Shown here one piece after another: positions 1 through 7,420 of a DNA stretch of 64,000 nt; positions within the stretch are counted from its first letter, which is position 1; each line of letters starts with the position of its first letter. The notes under the pieces are model-generated. The model had not been told where the DNA came from. It did no database searches and saw only the letters and a program-made list of their open reading frames with translations. Source of the stretch: CALNYZ01 sp942490945. GTDB taxonomy: Bacteria > Pseudomonadota > Gammaproteobacteria > UBA6429 > Thiohalophilaceae. Both the position numbers and the translations under genes were made by a program. Where the stretch lies: contig CALNYZ010000018.1 in the NCBI GenBank assembly GCA_942490945.1, positions 2,064,685 through 2,128,684 of the forward strand. The letters are read 5' to 3'.

Positions 1-420
1 CGGATCCAGTAATAAAGTATATTCACGCAACATACGCCCATTGCGCCAGTTCATTTCCATCAGGAAATTTAAAAACGGTTCACGTATCGCACGGCGTGAA
101 GTGACTTTGACGTAGTACGTGCCATTTGGGCGTTTTTTAACAGCAAAACGAACAGAATTAATAACGCTGGATCGATCTATACCTGCACGTAAAAAAGCGT
201 CTCGTGATGCCAGACCAATTTTCAATCCTTCAATATCGGCTTCAGTTGCCCCCACCAATTCAATGTCTGCATCCAGTATTTCACTCAAGGCTGAGTTTAA
301 TTTGATTCCCCCAAGACCAAGTGCATACGTTGTTACCGGCAGAACAAGAGTAACCAGCAGTAGACTTGGAATCGCGAATTTTTTTACCCACTTGCGCGAT
401 GACACCAACTTTATCTCCAT
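1..420 (-). CDS. fimV: FimV/HubP family pole-organising protein, N-terminal part (cut by window edge)
   Basis: The reverse strand from the ATG at 418-420 reads continuously to base 1, giving 140 residues. A signal-peptide-like stretch (hydrophobic core about residues 16-30) leads into LGLGGIKLNSALSEILDADI, the mature N-terminus typical of FimV, where the protein is periplasmic before its LysM and TM regions. FimV/HubP binds peptidoglycan and organises the cell pole for type IV pili, flagella and chemotaxis arrays. That fits the ParC/ParP genes further on. The order fimV-usg-asd-leu is a known gammaproteobacterial arrangement. The C-terminal TPR/acidic part lies outside the window. The family call is firm; any function specific to this strain is inferred. 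Confidence 0.85.
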   Translation of the reverse strand, partial: MEIKLVSSRKWVKKFAIPSLLLVTLVLPVTTYALGLGGIKLNSALSEILDADIELVGATEADIEGLKIGLASRDAFLRAGIDRSSVINSVRFAVKKRPNGTYYVKVTSRRAIREPFLNFLMEMNWRNGRMLREYTLLLDP

Positions 421-527
421 ACATATCCTCCGCGCGAAGTGCGCAGAAATACTGTTTTTATTAATAATTTCAGATAGTTACCTAAATAAAGTTCGAAAAA
501 TTATTACAATAATTCAGTAACTATAGC

Positions 528-1529
528 TTATAAATAGCTTTTTACCAAAATTTCAGCGGTTTGAACACCATTTAATGTGCTGCCTTTTCGACCATTATCA
601 AGCACACACCACATGTTGATCACATTTTGATCAACATTGTTTAGCCTGATACGACTAATATAGATCTTATCTGTGCCATTCGCATCTGCAATTGCCGATG
701 GCTGTGTTTCTTTACTGTCATGCTCGGCAACTTCAAATGTATCATTATTTGCCAAGGCATCATACACCGATGCGATAGCAATTGGTTCGTAAGCTTGAAT
801 TGTCATATTCATACTCACACCGTAAAACGCCGAGACGGTAACGACACTCACATTTAACGTATATTCTCCGGGATAAATTTGTTTTAAAGCAGCGGCGATA
901 TTATTTTCTTCCCGACTCGCCTCACCTTCATAGCCATCCGTGGTTAAGACGTTAAAGGCAATTTGTTGTTTAAAAAAATTCGTTTCAAGTGGCCTGGCGT
1001 TGAGTAACTGCGTAGTTTGATTGGCGAGTTCATCCATGGCAGCCTTGCCATAAATTGAAACCGGTTGCATCACATGCAGATGCACTTGTGCGAGATCAAT
1101 TCCCAGCTTGTTAATGATCATACTCGCCGCGATAGCGGCGGCATGCGGGGTATGAACAATATTTCCTGCATCGAGCTGTTGCGGATTCACTTCCGGAACG
1201 ATAAAGCCTTCCCTGTTTGCGTCAGCGCCAGCTTCATGCAATGAAGAAAAATCAATTAAATAAGTTGTTGCCGGCAAGTTTGCCTGGATTTGCGCGTAAA
1301 AATCCTGGCGGAAATTAAAAATAATATTAAATTCTGCAACATTAAGATCAGCCAGAGACTTTAAGCTTACCGTACGTCTGCCAAAGGGAACTTCATCGCC
1401 TTCGTGTTCCACATCATCAAACACATCGATTTTAGCTGCCGGAAATTTTCGTTCATGCAGTATGTCGAGCAAGGTTTCACAAAGTGGATTGGTACCGCCT
1501 ATGATCGCAACGTTCGTTGAATTGGTCAT
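528..1529 (-). CDS. usg: Usg-1-like protein, aspartate-semialdehyde dehydrogenase homologue
   Basis: A 333-residue protein of the Asd fold. It has an N-terminal Rossmann start (VAIIGGTNPLCETLLDIL) and a C-terminal dimerisation domain. It sits 29 bp downstream of asd on the same strand, the usual place of usg. Where true Asd has GGNCTVSL with the catalytic cysteine, this protein has HTPHAAAIAASM and no cysteine at that point. It is therefore probably not an active dehydrogenase, which is normal for Usg proteins; their role is not established. The identity rests on context plus fold. Confidence 0.85.
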   Translation of the reverse strand: MTNSTNVAIIGGTNPLCETLLDILHERKFPAAKIDVFDDVEHEGDEVPFGRRTVSLKSLADLNVAEFNIIFNFRQDFYAQIQANLPATTYLIDFSSLHEAGADANREGFIVPEVNPQQLDAGNIVHTPHAAAIAASMIINKLGIDLAQVHLHVMQPVSIYGKAAMDELANQTTQLLNARPLETNFFKQQIAFNVLTTDGYEGEASREENNIAAALKQIYPGEYTLNVSVVTVSAFYGVSMNMTIQAYEPIAIASVYDALANNDTFEVAEHDSKETQPSAIADANGTDKIYISRIRLNNVDQNVINMWCVLDNGRKGSTLNGVQTAEILVKSYL

Positions 1530-1557
1530 TTATATATGTGTCGTCTCATCTGATTTG

Positions 1558-2670
1558 TTAAGAAGCTAAAAGAATGCGTAACATGCGGCGTAATGGTTCT
1601 GCCGCACCCCACAACAACTGATCGCCCACGGTAAAGGCTGACAAGTAATCTTTACCCATCGTTAATTTACGCATACGGCCAACCGGTACAGTTAATGTAC
1701 CGGTCACTGCGGCTGGCGTTAATTCATTTGTAGTACGCTCGCGATCATTGGGGATAACTTTCACCCAGTCATTGGCTTGTGCCAGCATGTCATGAATTTC
1801 ATCAAGTGGAATGTCTTTTGTCAGTTTGATCGTTAATGCTTGCGAGTGGCAACGCATGGCACCGATGCGTACACATATGCCGTCGATCGGTATTTGCTTG
1901 TCGCTACGACCCAATATTTTATTGGTCTCGACCTGCGCTTTCCATTCTTCTTTAGACTGACCCGACTCCAGTGGCACATCAATCCAGGGAATCAGGCTGG
2001 CTGCCAATGGTGCTGGCCATTCCTGTAACGGGTAGGCATCGCTACGAATAAAATCAGTAATCTTTTTATCGATAGTCAGGATGGCAGAAGCAGGATCGTC
2101 CAGTTCTGCTTTTACATCTGCATGTACCGCGCCCATTTGTTGAATGAGTTCGCGCATGTTCTTCGCACCTGCACCCGAAGCCGCCTGATAGGTCATCGGC
2201 GCAATCCATTCGATATGATCCATGGCAAATAAGCCGCCCAACGCCATTAACATTAAACTCACAGTACAGTTGCCACCGACATAGGTTTTAATACCTTTGG
2301 TGAGACCATCTTTTATGACGTCAAGATTAACCGGATCAAGAATAATGATGCTGTCATCTTTCATACGCAAACTCGACGCGGCATCAATCCAGTAGCCATC
2401 CCAGCCGGACTGACGTAAGGCAGGATAAACAGCATTGGTATAATCACCACCCTGACAGGTAATGATGATGTCCATGGTTTTGAGTTCATCAATATTGTTG
2501 GCATCTTTTAATGCAGGTACATCTTTACCAATATCCGGGCCTGCTGAACCGGCCTGTGAAGTGGTAAAGAAAACGGGTTCGATTTGACTAAAATCATTTT
2601 CTTCCCGCATACGTTGCATGAGCACCGAGCCCACCATTCCGCGCCAACCTACCAAACCTACACGTTTCAT
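1558..2670 (-). CDS. asd: Aspartate-semialdehyde dehydrogenase
   Basis: This 370-residue enzyme makes aspartate semialdehyde from aspartyl phosphate with NADPH. The product feeds the lysine/diaminopimelate, threonine and methionine pathways. The N-terminus carries the nucleotide-binding VGLVGWRGMVGSVLMQRM. The active-site cysteine is in GGNCTVSLMLMALGG near residue 135, and the substrate-binding region around QAASGAGAKNMREL follows. The length matches the gammaproteobacterial (E. coli-type) Asd. It is followed by usg and preceded, after a 197-bp spacer holding a repeat element, by leuB. Confidence 0.97.
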   Translation of the reverse strand: MKRVGLVGWRGMVGSVLMQRMREENDFSQIEPVFFTTSQAGSAGPDIGKDVPALKDANNIDELKTMDIIITCQGGDYTNAVYPALRQSGWDGYWIDAASSLRMKDDSIIILDPVNLDVIKDGLTKGIKTYVGGNCTVSLMLMALGGLFAMDHIEWIAPMTYQAASGAGAKNMRELIQQMGAVHADVKAELDDPASAILTIDKKITDFIRSDAYPLQEWPAPLAASLIPWIDVPLESGQSKEEWKAQVETNKILGRSDKQIPIDGICVRIGAMRCHSQALTIKLTKDIPLDEIHDMLAQANDWVKVIPNDRERTTNELTPAAVTGTLTVPVGRMRKLTMGKDYLSAFTVGDQLLWGAAEPLRRMLRILLAS

Positions 2671-2715
2671 TACTTGATCCTCGATTTCAATATTTAATTC
2701 TTAATTTGCCAGATT

Positions 2716-2858
2716 GTCATTCCCTGCTAACTCGATTCGAGCTGCAGTGTTCCAGAATATTTTCACCAGATTCCGGATAGCGTTTCTCTTGCGCATAGAA
2801 TCGTTTCGCGATTCATTATGCGTGCCTTCGCCTTCGGCTCCAGGCATTCCGGAATGAC
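2716..2858 (+). repeat. Intergenic hairpin repeat, copy 1 (asd-leuB spacer)
   Basis: The element begins GTCATTCCC and ends GGAATGAC, so its ends are inverted. Its internal hairpin at 2792-2822 pairs CGCATA with TATGCG and has a GAA/TTC inner stem. It shares long blocks with copy 2 at 3966-4095: CCAGATTCCGGATAGC, CGCATAGAATCG, CATTATGCGT, CCTTCGCCT and GGCTCCAGGCATTCCGGAA. The size, inverted ends and intergenic location suggest a non-autonomous (MITE/REP-like) element. Confidence 0.8.
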
Positions 2859-2867
2859 GCCGTATTT

Positions 2868-3944
2868 TCATTTCAGTGCACGAATAACCGCATCACCCAT
2901 TTCGCTCGTGGATACTTTTTTCATGCCGTCACTATGTATATCCGCGGTGCGCAAACCATCATCCAGCACTTGTGATACAGCCTGTTCGATCTTGTCCGCC
3001 AGCGCGGCTTCATCAAGCGAGTATCTTAACATCATTGCGACAGATAATAAGGTGGCTAATGGATTCGCGACATTCTGTCCGGCAATATCCGGCGCTGAAC
3101 CGTGAATCGGCTCATACATGCCCTGACCTTTTTCATTTAACGACGCAGATGGCAACATACCAATCGAACCGGTTAACATCGCGGCGCAATCCGACAGGAT
3201 GTCACCGAACATATTGGTCGTAACCATCACGTCAAATTGTTTTGGTGCACGCACCAGTTGCATCGCGGCGTTATCCACATACATATGACTCAATTCGATA
3301 TCGCTGTTTGCCTTGCCCATTTCTGTAACCACATTGCGCCACAGTTCAGTACATTCCAGCACGTTGGCTTTATCAACCGAGCAGACTTTACTGCCGCGTT
3401 TGCGCGCAATATCGAATGCTACCTGGGTAATGCGTTTGATTTCGGACTCTGAATAAACAAGTGTGTTGAAACCTTGCTTCTCACCATTTTCCAGAACGCG
3501 CACGCCGCGTGGCTGACCAAAGTAAATGCCACCAGTCAGTTCACGCACGATCATAATGTCCAGACCTGAAACGATTTCCGGTTTTAAGGTCGAGGCATCC
3601 GCCAATTGCGGGTATAAAATCGCAGGCCGTAAATTGGCAAACAAACCAAGTCCGGCACGCAAGCCTAGCAAACCTTTTTCAGGCCGGACTGCAATATCCA
3701 GCGCTTCCCATTTGTATCCACCAACGGCACCAAGCAAAACAGCATCAGCTGCTTTGGCTTTGTTTAATGTTTCTTCTGTAAGTGGTGAACCAGTTTCATC
3801 ATAGGCGCTACCACCGACCAGTGCATGTTCCATTTCAACGGCAAGACCAAAGTCTTTGCTTAGCACGTTCAGTAACTTTACCGCTTCGGCAACAATTTCC
3901 TGACCAATGCCATCACCGGGAAGAATTAAAATCTTTTTTGTCAT
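2868..3944 (-). CDS. leuB: 3-isopropylmalate dehydrogenase
   Basis: A 358-residue enzyme of the isocitrate/isopropylmalate dehydrogenase family. It oxidatively decarboxylates 3-isopropylmalate to 2-ketoisocaproate with NAD+, the third step committed to leucine. Visible features are LPGDGIGQEIVAEAVKLL at the N-terminus, the substrate-loop motif RELTGGIYFGQPRG, and the NMFGDILSDCAAMLTGSIG region with the metal-binding aspartates. It lies downstream of leuD and leuC on the same strand, but spacers holding repeats separate them, so tight translational coupling is absent. Confidence 0.97.
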   Translation of the reverse strand: MTKKILILPGDGIGQEIVAEAVKLLNVLSKDFGLAVEMEHALVGGSAYDETGSPLTEETLNKAKAADAVLLGAVGGYKWEALDIAVRPEKGLLGLRAGLGLFANLRPAILYPQLADASTLKPEIVSGLDIMIVRELTGGIYFGQPRGVRVLENGEKQGFNTLVYSESEIKRITQVAFDIARKRGSKVCSVDKANVLECTELWRNVVTEMGKANSDIELSHMYVDNAAMQLVRAPKQFDVMVTTNMFGDILSDCAAMLTGSIGMLPSASLNEKGQGMYEPIHGSAPDIAGQNVANPLATLLSVAMMLRYSLDEAALADKIEQAVSQVLDDGLRTADIHSDGMKKVSTSEMGDAVIRALK

Positions 3945-3965
3945 AATCTACTCTTTCTTTTGTTC

Positions 3966-4095
3966 GTCATTCCCACGCAAGTGGGAATCTGATTTTAATT
4001 CTCCAGATTCCGGATAGCTTGCTTATTCGCATAGAATCGCTTCGCGCTTCATTATGCGTACCTTCGCCTCTTGGCTCCAGGCATTCCGGAATGAC
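3966..4095 (+). repeat. Intergenic hairpin repeat, copy 2 (leuB-leuD spacer)
   Basis: Second copy of the element seen at 2716-2858, same orientation, starting GTCATTCCC and ending GGAATGAC. Its left end contains ATTCCC-N8-GGGAAT (3970-3989), the same pattern as the dRS3 repeat of Neisseria. An internal hairpin lies at 4028-4058 (CGCATA paired with TATGCG). It fills most of the leuB-leuD spacer. Confidence 0.8.
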
Positions 4096-4104
4096 GGTTT
4101 GTTA

Positions 4105-4740
4105 TTAAAACAACCAGGGCACTTCCGTTGCCCGTCTTGCTTCGTACGCCTTGATATCGTCGACGTTTTGCAGTGTCAGCCCGATATCATCCAGACCATT
4201 CACCAAACAATGCTTACGGAACTCGTCAACATCAAATTCTATCACCTTGCCATCCGGCGTGGTGATACGTTGATTGAACAAATCAACCGTCAGTTTATAA
4301 CCTTCATTGGCAAACACGTCTTTAAATAATTCATCCACTGTTTCCGTCGGCAACACAATCGGCAAGATGCCGTTTTTAAAACAGTTATTAAAAAAGATGT
4401 CCGCAAAACTGGGCGCGATGATGACACGAAAACCGTAATCTTCCAATGCCCATGGCGCATGTTCGCGTGATGATCCACAACCAAAGTTTTCGCGTGCAAT
4501 TAAAATCCTCGCGCCCTCATAACGTGGCTGGTTCAGTACAAATTCCGGATTAGGTTGGCGCTTGCTGATATCCATTCCCGGCTCGCCCGGATCCAGATAA
4601 CGCCACGCATCAAACAGATGTGGACCAAAGCCGGCACGTTTGATCGACTTCAAAAACTGTTTGGGAATGATCGCATCAGTATCGACGTTCGACTTGTCCA
4701 TGGGTGCGACGATGGCTTTTAACGTAGTAAATTTTTCCAT
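4105..4740 (-). CDS. leuD: 3-isopropylmalate dehydratase small subunit
   Basis: This 211-residue swivel-domain subunit joins LeuC to form isopropylmalate isomerase, which interconverts 2- and 3-isopropylmalate. Diagnostic stretches are MDKSNVDTDAIIPKQFLKSI near the N-terminus and ENFGCGSSREHAPWALEDYG in the middle. The length is usual for the proteobacterial subunit. The start ATG is 4738-4740, with a GGAG/AGGA-like stretch upstream in the spacer. The spacer between it and leuC is unusually complex (see the repeat and leuC-tail entries). Confidence 0.97.
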   Translation of the reverse strand: MEKFTTLKAIVAPMDKSNVDTDAIIPKQFLKSIKRAGFGPHLFDAWRYLDPGEPGMDISKRQPNPEFVLNQPRYEGARILIARENFGCGSSREHAPWALEDYGFRVIIAPSFADIFFNNCFKNGILPIVLPTETVDELFKDVFANEGYKLTVDLFNQRITTPDGKVIEFDVDEFRKHCLVNGLDDIGLTLQNVDDIKAYEARRATEVPWLF

Positions 4741-4761
4741 GATACTTATTCCTGCTGGCTC

Positions 4762-4798
4762 CTATTGGTCCAATTCTCTGACATCAACAAAATCGCCT
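4762..4798 (-). pseudogene. Diverged duplicate of the leuC 3' end in the leuC-leuD spacer
   Basis: On the minus strand this stretch reads G-D-F-V-D-V-R-E-L-D-Q-stop. The true LeuC ends G-H-F-I-D-V-R-E-L-E-stop. Aligned over 29 bases (4769-4797 against 4940-4968) I count 23 identities without gaps, in the same orientation and frame. It has no start codon of its own with a good ribosome site. I read it as a leftover copy of the leuC tail, left by recombination or by insertion of the adjacent repeat element. Confidence 0.6.
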
Positions 4799-4905
4799 GG
4801 AGCCACAGGCGAAGGTTGCCTCGACCCGGAATGGGTGAGGTACACATGATGAACGTTGAAAACGTTCTATGTGCCAAATAATGAACCTCGAAGAGGTTCT
4901 ATGCG
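4795..4905 (-). repeat. Intergenic hairpin repeat, copy 3 (leuC-leuD spacer), with two tandem hairpins
   Basis: On the minus strand this contains the same blocks as copies 1 and 2: CATAGAA, TTCAT-ATG-GTACCT, CCTTCGCCT and GGCTCCAGGC. It carries two hairpins instead of one. These are 4843-4873 (GAACGTT-GAA-AACGTTC inside CACAT/ATGTG) and 4878-4902 (GAACCTC-GAA-GAGGTTC). Both keep the GAA loop while the inner stem bases differ in a compensated way. It is opposite in orientation to copies 1 and 2. Confidence 0.7.
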
Positions 4906-4935
4906 AAAAGTTTTAAAAATACCCATCCCTGATAA

Positions 4936-6342
4936 CTACTCCAGCTCTCTCACATCAATAAAATGACCCATCACCGCTGCGGCTGCCGCCATCGCCGGAC
5001 TCACCAGATGGGTACGCCCACCCTGCCCTTGTCGACCTTCAAAGTTTCTGTTCGATGTCGACGCACAACGTTCGCCCGGCTCCAGCCGATCGGCATTCAT
5101 TGCCAGACACATGGAGCAACCCGGATCACGCCATTCAAAACCGGCGTCAATAAAAATCTTGTCCAGTCCTTCCTGTTCGGCTTGTTGTTTTACCAGACCC
5201 GAACCCGGCACCACCATCGCCAGTTTGATGTTACTGGCAACCTTGCGCCCCTTGGCAACGGCCGCCGCGGCACGTAAATCTTCGATGCGCGAGTTGGTGC
5301 AGGAACCGATGAACACTTTGTCCGGCTTGATTTCATTAATTGGCGTATTGGCGGCCAGCCCCATGTATTTCAGCGCGGCTTTGATTCCCTCGCGTTTCAC
5401 TGCATCCGAATAACTGTCCGGGTCCGGCACCTTGCCATCCACACCCACAACCATTTCCGGTGAGGTGCCCCAGGTCACTTGCGGTTGAATATGCGCGGCA
5501 TTTAACACCACCACTTCATCAAACTGCGCATCGTCATCGCTCACCAGGGTACGCCAATTTGTTACCGCCAGATTCCATAATTCGCCTTTAGGGGCATACG
5601 GTCTGCCTTTAACATAGTCAATGGTTTTGTCATCGACCGCCACCATGCCGGCACGTGCACCCGCCTCGATGGCCATATTGCACAAGGTCATGCGGCCTTC
5701 CATCGATAAGGCACGTATTGCCTCACCGCCAAACTCAACGGCATAACCGGTGCCGCCTGCGGTACCAATCTTGCCGATGATGGCCAGCACGATATCTTTT
5801 GCCGTAACGCCCGTTTGCACTTCGCCATCCACACTGATCAACATGGATTTGGATTTTTGTTGAATCAGGCATTGGGTTGCCAGCACATGCTCCACTTCGG
5901 AGGTGCCGATCCCAAATGCCAGGGCACCGAACGCACCATGGGTCGAGGTATGCGAATCGCCACAGACCACCGTCATACCCGGCAAGGTTGCGCCCTGCTC
6001 CGGTCCGATGACATGCACAATACCCTGGCGAATATCGCCCATTTTGAATTCGGTGATACCAAAGTCCACGCAGTTTTGATCCAGCGTTTCGACCTGAATT
6101 TTGGAAACCGGGTCGGTAATGCCCTGCTCACGGTGATTGGTCGGCACATTGTGATCCGGTACAGCCAGGTTGGCACCTATTCGCCATGGCTTGCGCCCGG
6201 CGATGCGCAGTCCCTCGAAAGCTTGCGGTGAGGTCACTTCGTGCACCAGGTGTCTATCTATATAGAGTAATGATGTACCGTCGCCGTTATCGCGCACTTC
6301 ATGCTGCTGCCACAATTTGTCGTACAAGGTTTGAGCTGACAT
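4936..6342 (-). CDS. leuC: 3-isopropylmalate dehydratase large subunit
   Basis: A 468-residue aconitase-family protein that carries the [4Fe-4S] cluster of isopropylmalate isomerase. The cluster cysteines are visible in FIGSCTNSRIEDLR and in DPGCSMCLAMN. The substrate/cluster region VVCGDSHTSTHGAFGALAFG is intact. An AAAGGA ribosome site lies about 9 bp before the ATG at 6340-6342. The gene is divergent from a LysR-type regulator across an approximately 109-bp region, so the regulator may control it; that is inference from layout. Confidence 0.97.
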   Translation of the reverse strand: MSAQTLYDKLWQQHEVRDNGDGTSLLYIDRHLVHEVTSPQAFEGLRIAGRKPWRIGANLAVPDHNVPTNHREQGITDPVSKIQVETLDQNCVDFGITEFKMGDIRQGIVHVIGPEQGATLPGMTVVCGDSHTSTHGAFGALAFGIGTSEVEHVLATQCLIQQKSKSMLISVDGEVQTGVTAKDIVLAIIGKIGTAGGTGYAVEFGGEAIRALSMEGRMTLCNMAIEAGARAGMVAVDDKTIDYVKGRPYAPKGELWNLAVTNWRTLVSDDDAQFDEVVVLNAAHIQPQVTWGTSPEMVVGVDGKVPDPDSYSDAVKREGIKAALKYMGLAANTPINEIKPDKVFIGSCTNSRIEDLRAAAAVAKGRKVASNIKLAMVVPGSGLVKQQAEQEGLDKIFIDAGFEWRDPGCSMCLAMNADRLEPGERCASTSNRNFEGRQGQGGRTHLVSPAMAAAAAVMGHFIDVRELE

Positions 6343-6451
6343 ATCCCGATCCTTTATTTGATGCTGGAATAATAGTCCTCTTGCATTTATTACTCAAATT
6401 CATTATTTTTATATTATCTATTACATTATGGAATACATAAAAGGATCGTCA
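6343..6451. promoter_or_regulatory. Divergent leuC / lysR promoter region
   Basis: An AT-rich 109-bp stretch lies between the two divergent starts. It is full of ATTA/TAAT-type half sites (for example ATTACTCAAATTCATTAT), of the kind LysR proteins bind as T-N11-A. I cannot pick one operator or -35/-10 pair with certainty. Leucine genes next to a divergent LysR gene are known in other gammaproteobacteria. Confidence 0.45.
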
Positions 6452-7324
6452 ATGGACTTCGCCAACCTGAAAACCTTCATCTCCGTCGCTGAAACCGGCT
6501 CGTTTTCAGAAGCCTCCGCGCAGCTGTACCTGACCCAACCGGCCATCAGCAAGCGCATTGCAGCACTGGAACAAGAACTGGATACCGAACTGTTCGACCG
6601 CATTGGGCGCAAAGTCAGTTTGACCGAATCCGGCAAGGCCTTATTGCCGCGCGCACGGCACATCCTGCTGGAAATTGAAGACAGCCAACGCGAAATTCAA
6701 AACTTGTCGCAACATGTCAGCGGCACATTACGCATTGGCACCAGTCACCACATCGGCTTGCATCGCTTGCCACCGGTACTGCGCGCCTACACCAAACAAT
6801 ATACGGATGTGGAACTTGATATTCGCTTCATGGATTCCGAAGCCGCCTGCCGTGCGGTTGAACACGGTGATTTGGAAATGGGTATCGTCACCTTACCTTT
6901 GTCACCCTCACCGGCACTGCAAACAAACATTATCTGGCCCGATCCCTTGTCGGTAATCGTCAGTAAAGATCACCCATTAAAAAAATATAACACGGTCAGT
7001 TTAAAACAACTTGCCGAACACAAGGCAGTACTGCCGGCACGCGGAACCTTCACTCGTGAAATTATCGAGCAAGCCTTCGACAAACATAAAGTTGATGTCG
7101 ACATCAGTTTGTCTACCAATTATCTGGAAACTATTAAAATGTTAGTCAGTGTTGGTTTAGGTTGGAGTGTATTACCAACGAATATGATCGATAAAGACGT
7201 ACATCACCTCAACACACCCGAGTTATCCTTATCAAGACAACTGGGTATTGTGCAGCATGCCAAACGAACACAGTCGAATGCGGGGAAGGCGTTGGTGGAG
7301 ATGTTGGGTAACAATAATCGGTAA
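6452..7324 (+). CDS. LysR-type transcriptional regulator
   Basis: About 290 residues. The N-terminal winged helix-turn-helix (FANLKTFISVAETGSFSEAS, then LYLTQPAISKRIAALEQELD) is followed by the periplasmic-binding-like effector domain. I chose the ATG at 6452 rather than the upstream ATG at 6428. It has AAGGA at a good distance, and the protein then starts MDFANLKTF as most family members do. It is divergent from leuC and could sense a leucine-pathway intermediate. The effector is not visible from sequence. Confidence 0.88.
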   Translation: MDFANLKTFISVAETGSFSEASAQLYLTQPAISKRIAALEQELDTELFDRIGRKVSLTESGKALLPRARHILLEIEDSQREIQNLSQHVSGTLRIGTSHHIGLHRLPPVLRAYTKQYTDVELDIRFMDSEAACRAVEHGDLEMGIVTLPLSPSPALQTNIIWPDPLSVIVSKDHPLKKYNTVSLKQLAEHKAVLPARGTFTREIIEQAFDKHKVDVDISLSTNYLETIKMLVSVGLGWSVLPTNMIDKDVHHLNTPELSLSRQLGIVQHAKRTQSNAGKALVEMLGNNNR

Positions 7325-7420
7325 CAGACATGCATAAAAATACTAAATTGAACACTACGAATTATAATTTTTATAAGATAACATAGAAAATCATAATCCT
7401 TTCCTAACAATTTTATACTT

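Noticed and set aside
119..520. A 133-residue plus-strand ORF at the left edge
   Set aside because: It lies on the opposite strand of the clear FimV N-terminal coding frame (1-420), with low-complexity translation and no ribosome site.
5815..6231. A 138-residue plus-strand ORF opposite leuC
   Set aside because: Antisense shadow of a highly conserved gene. No domain, no promoter, and the codon use is dictated by leuC.
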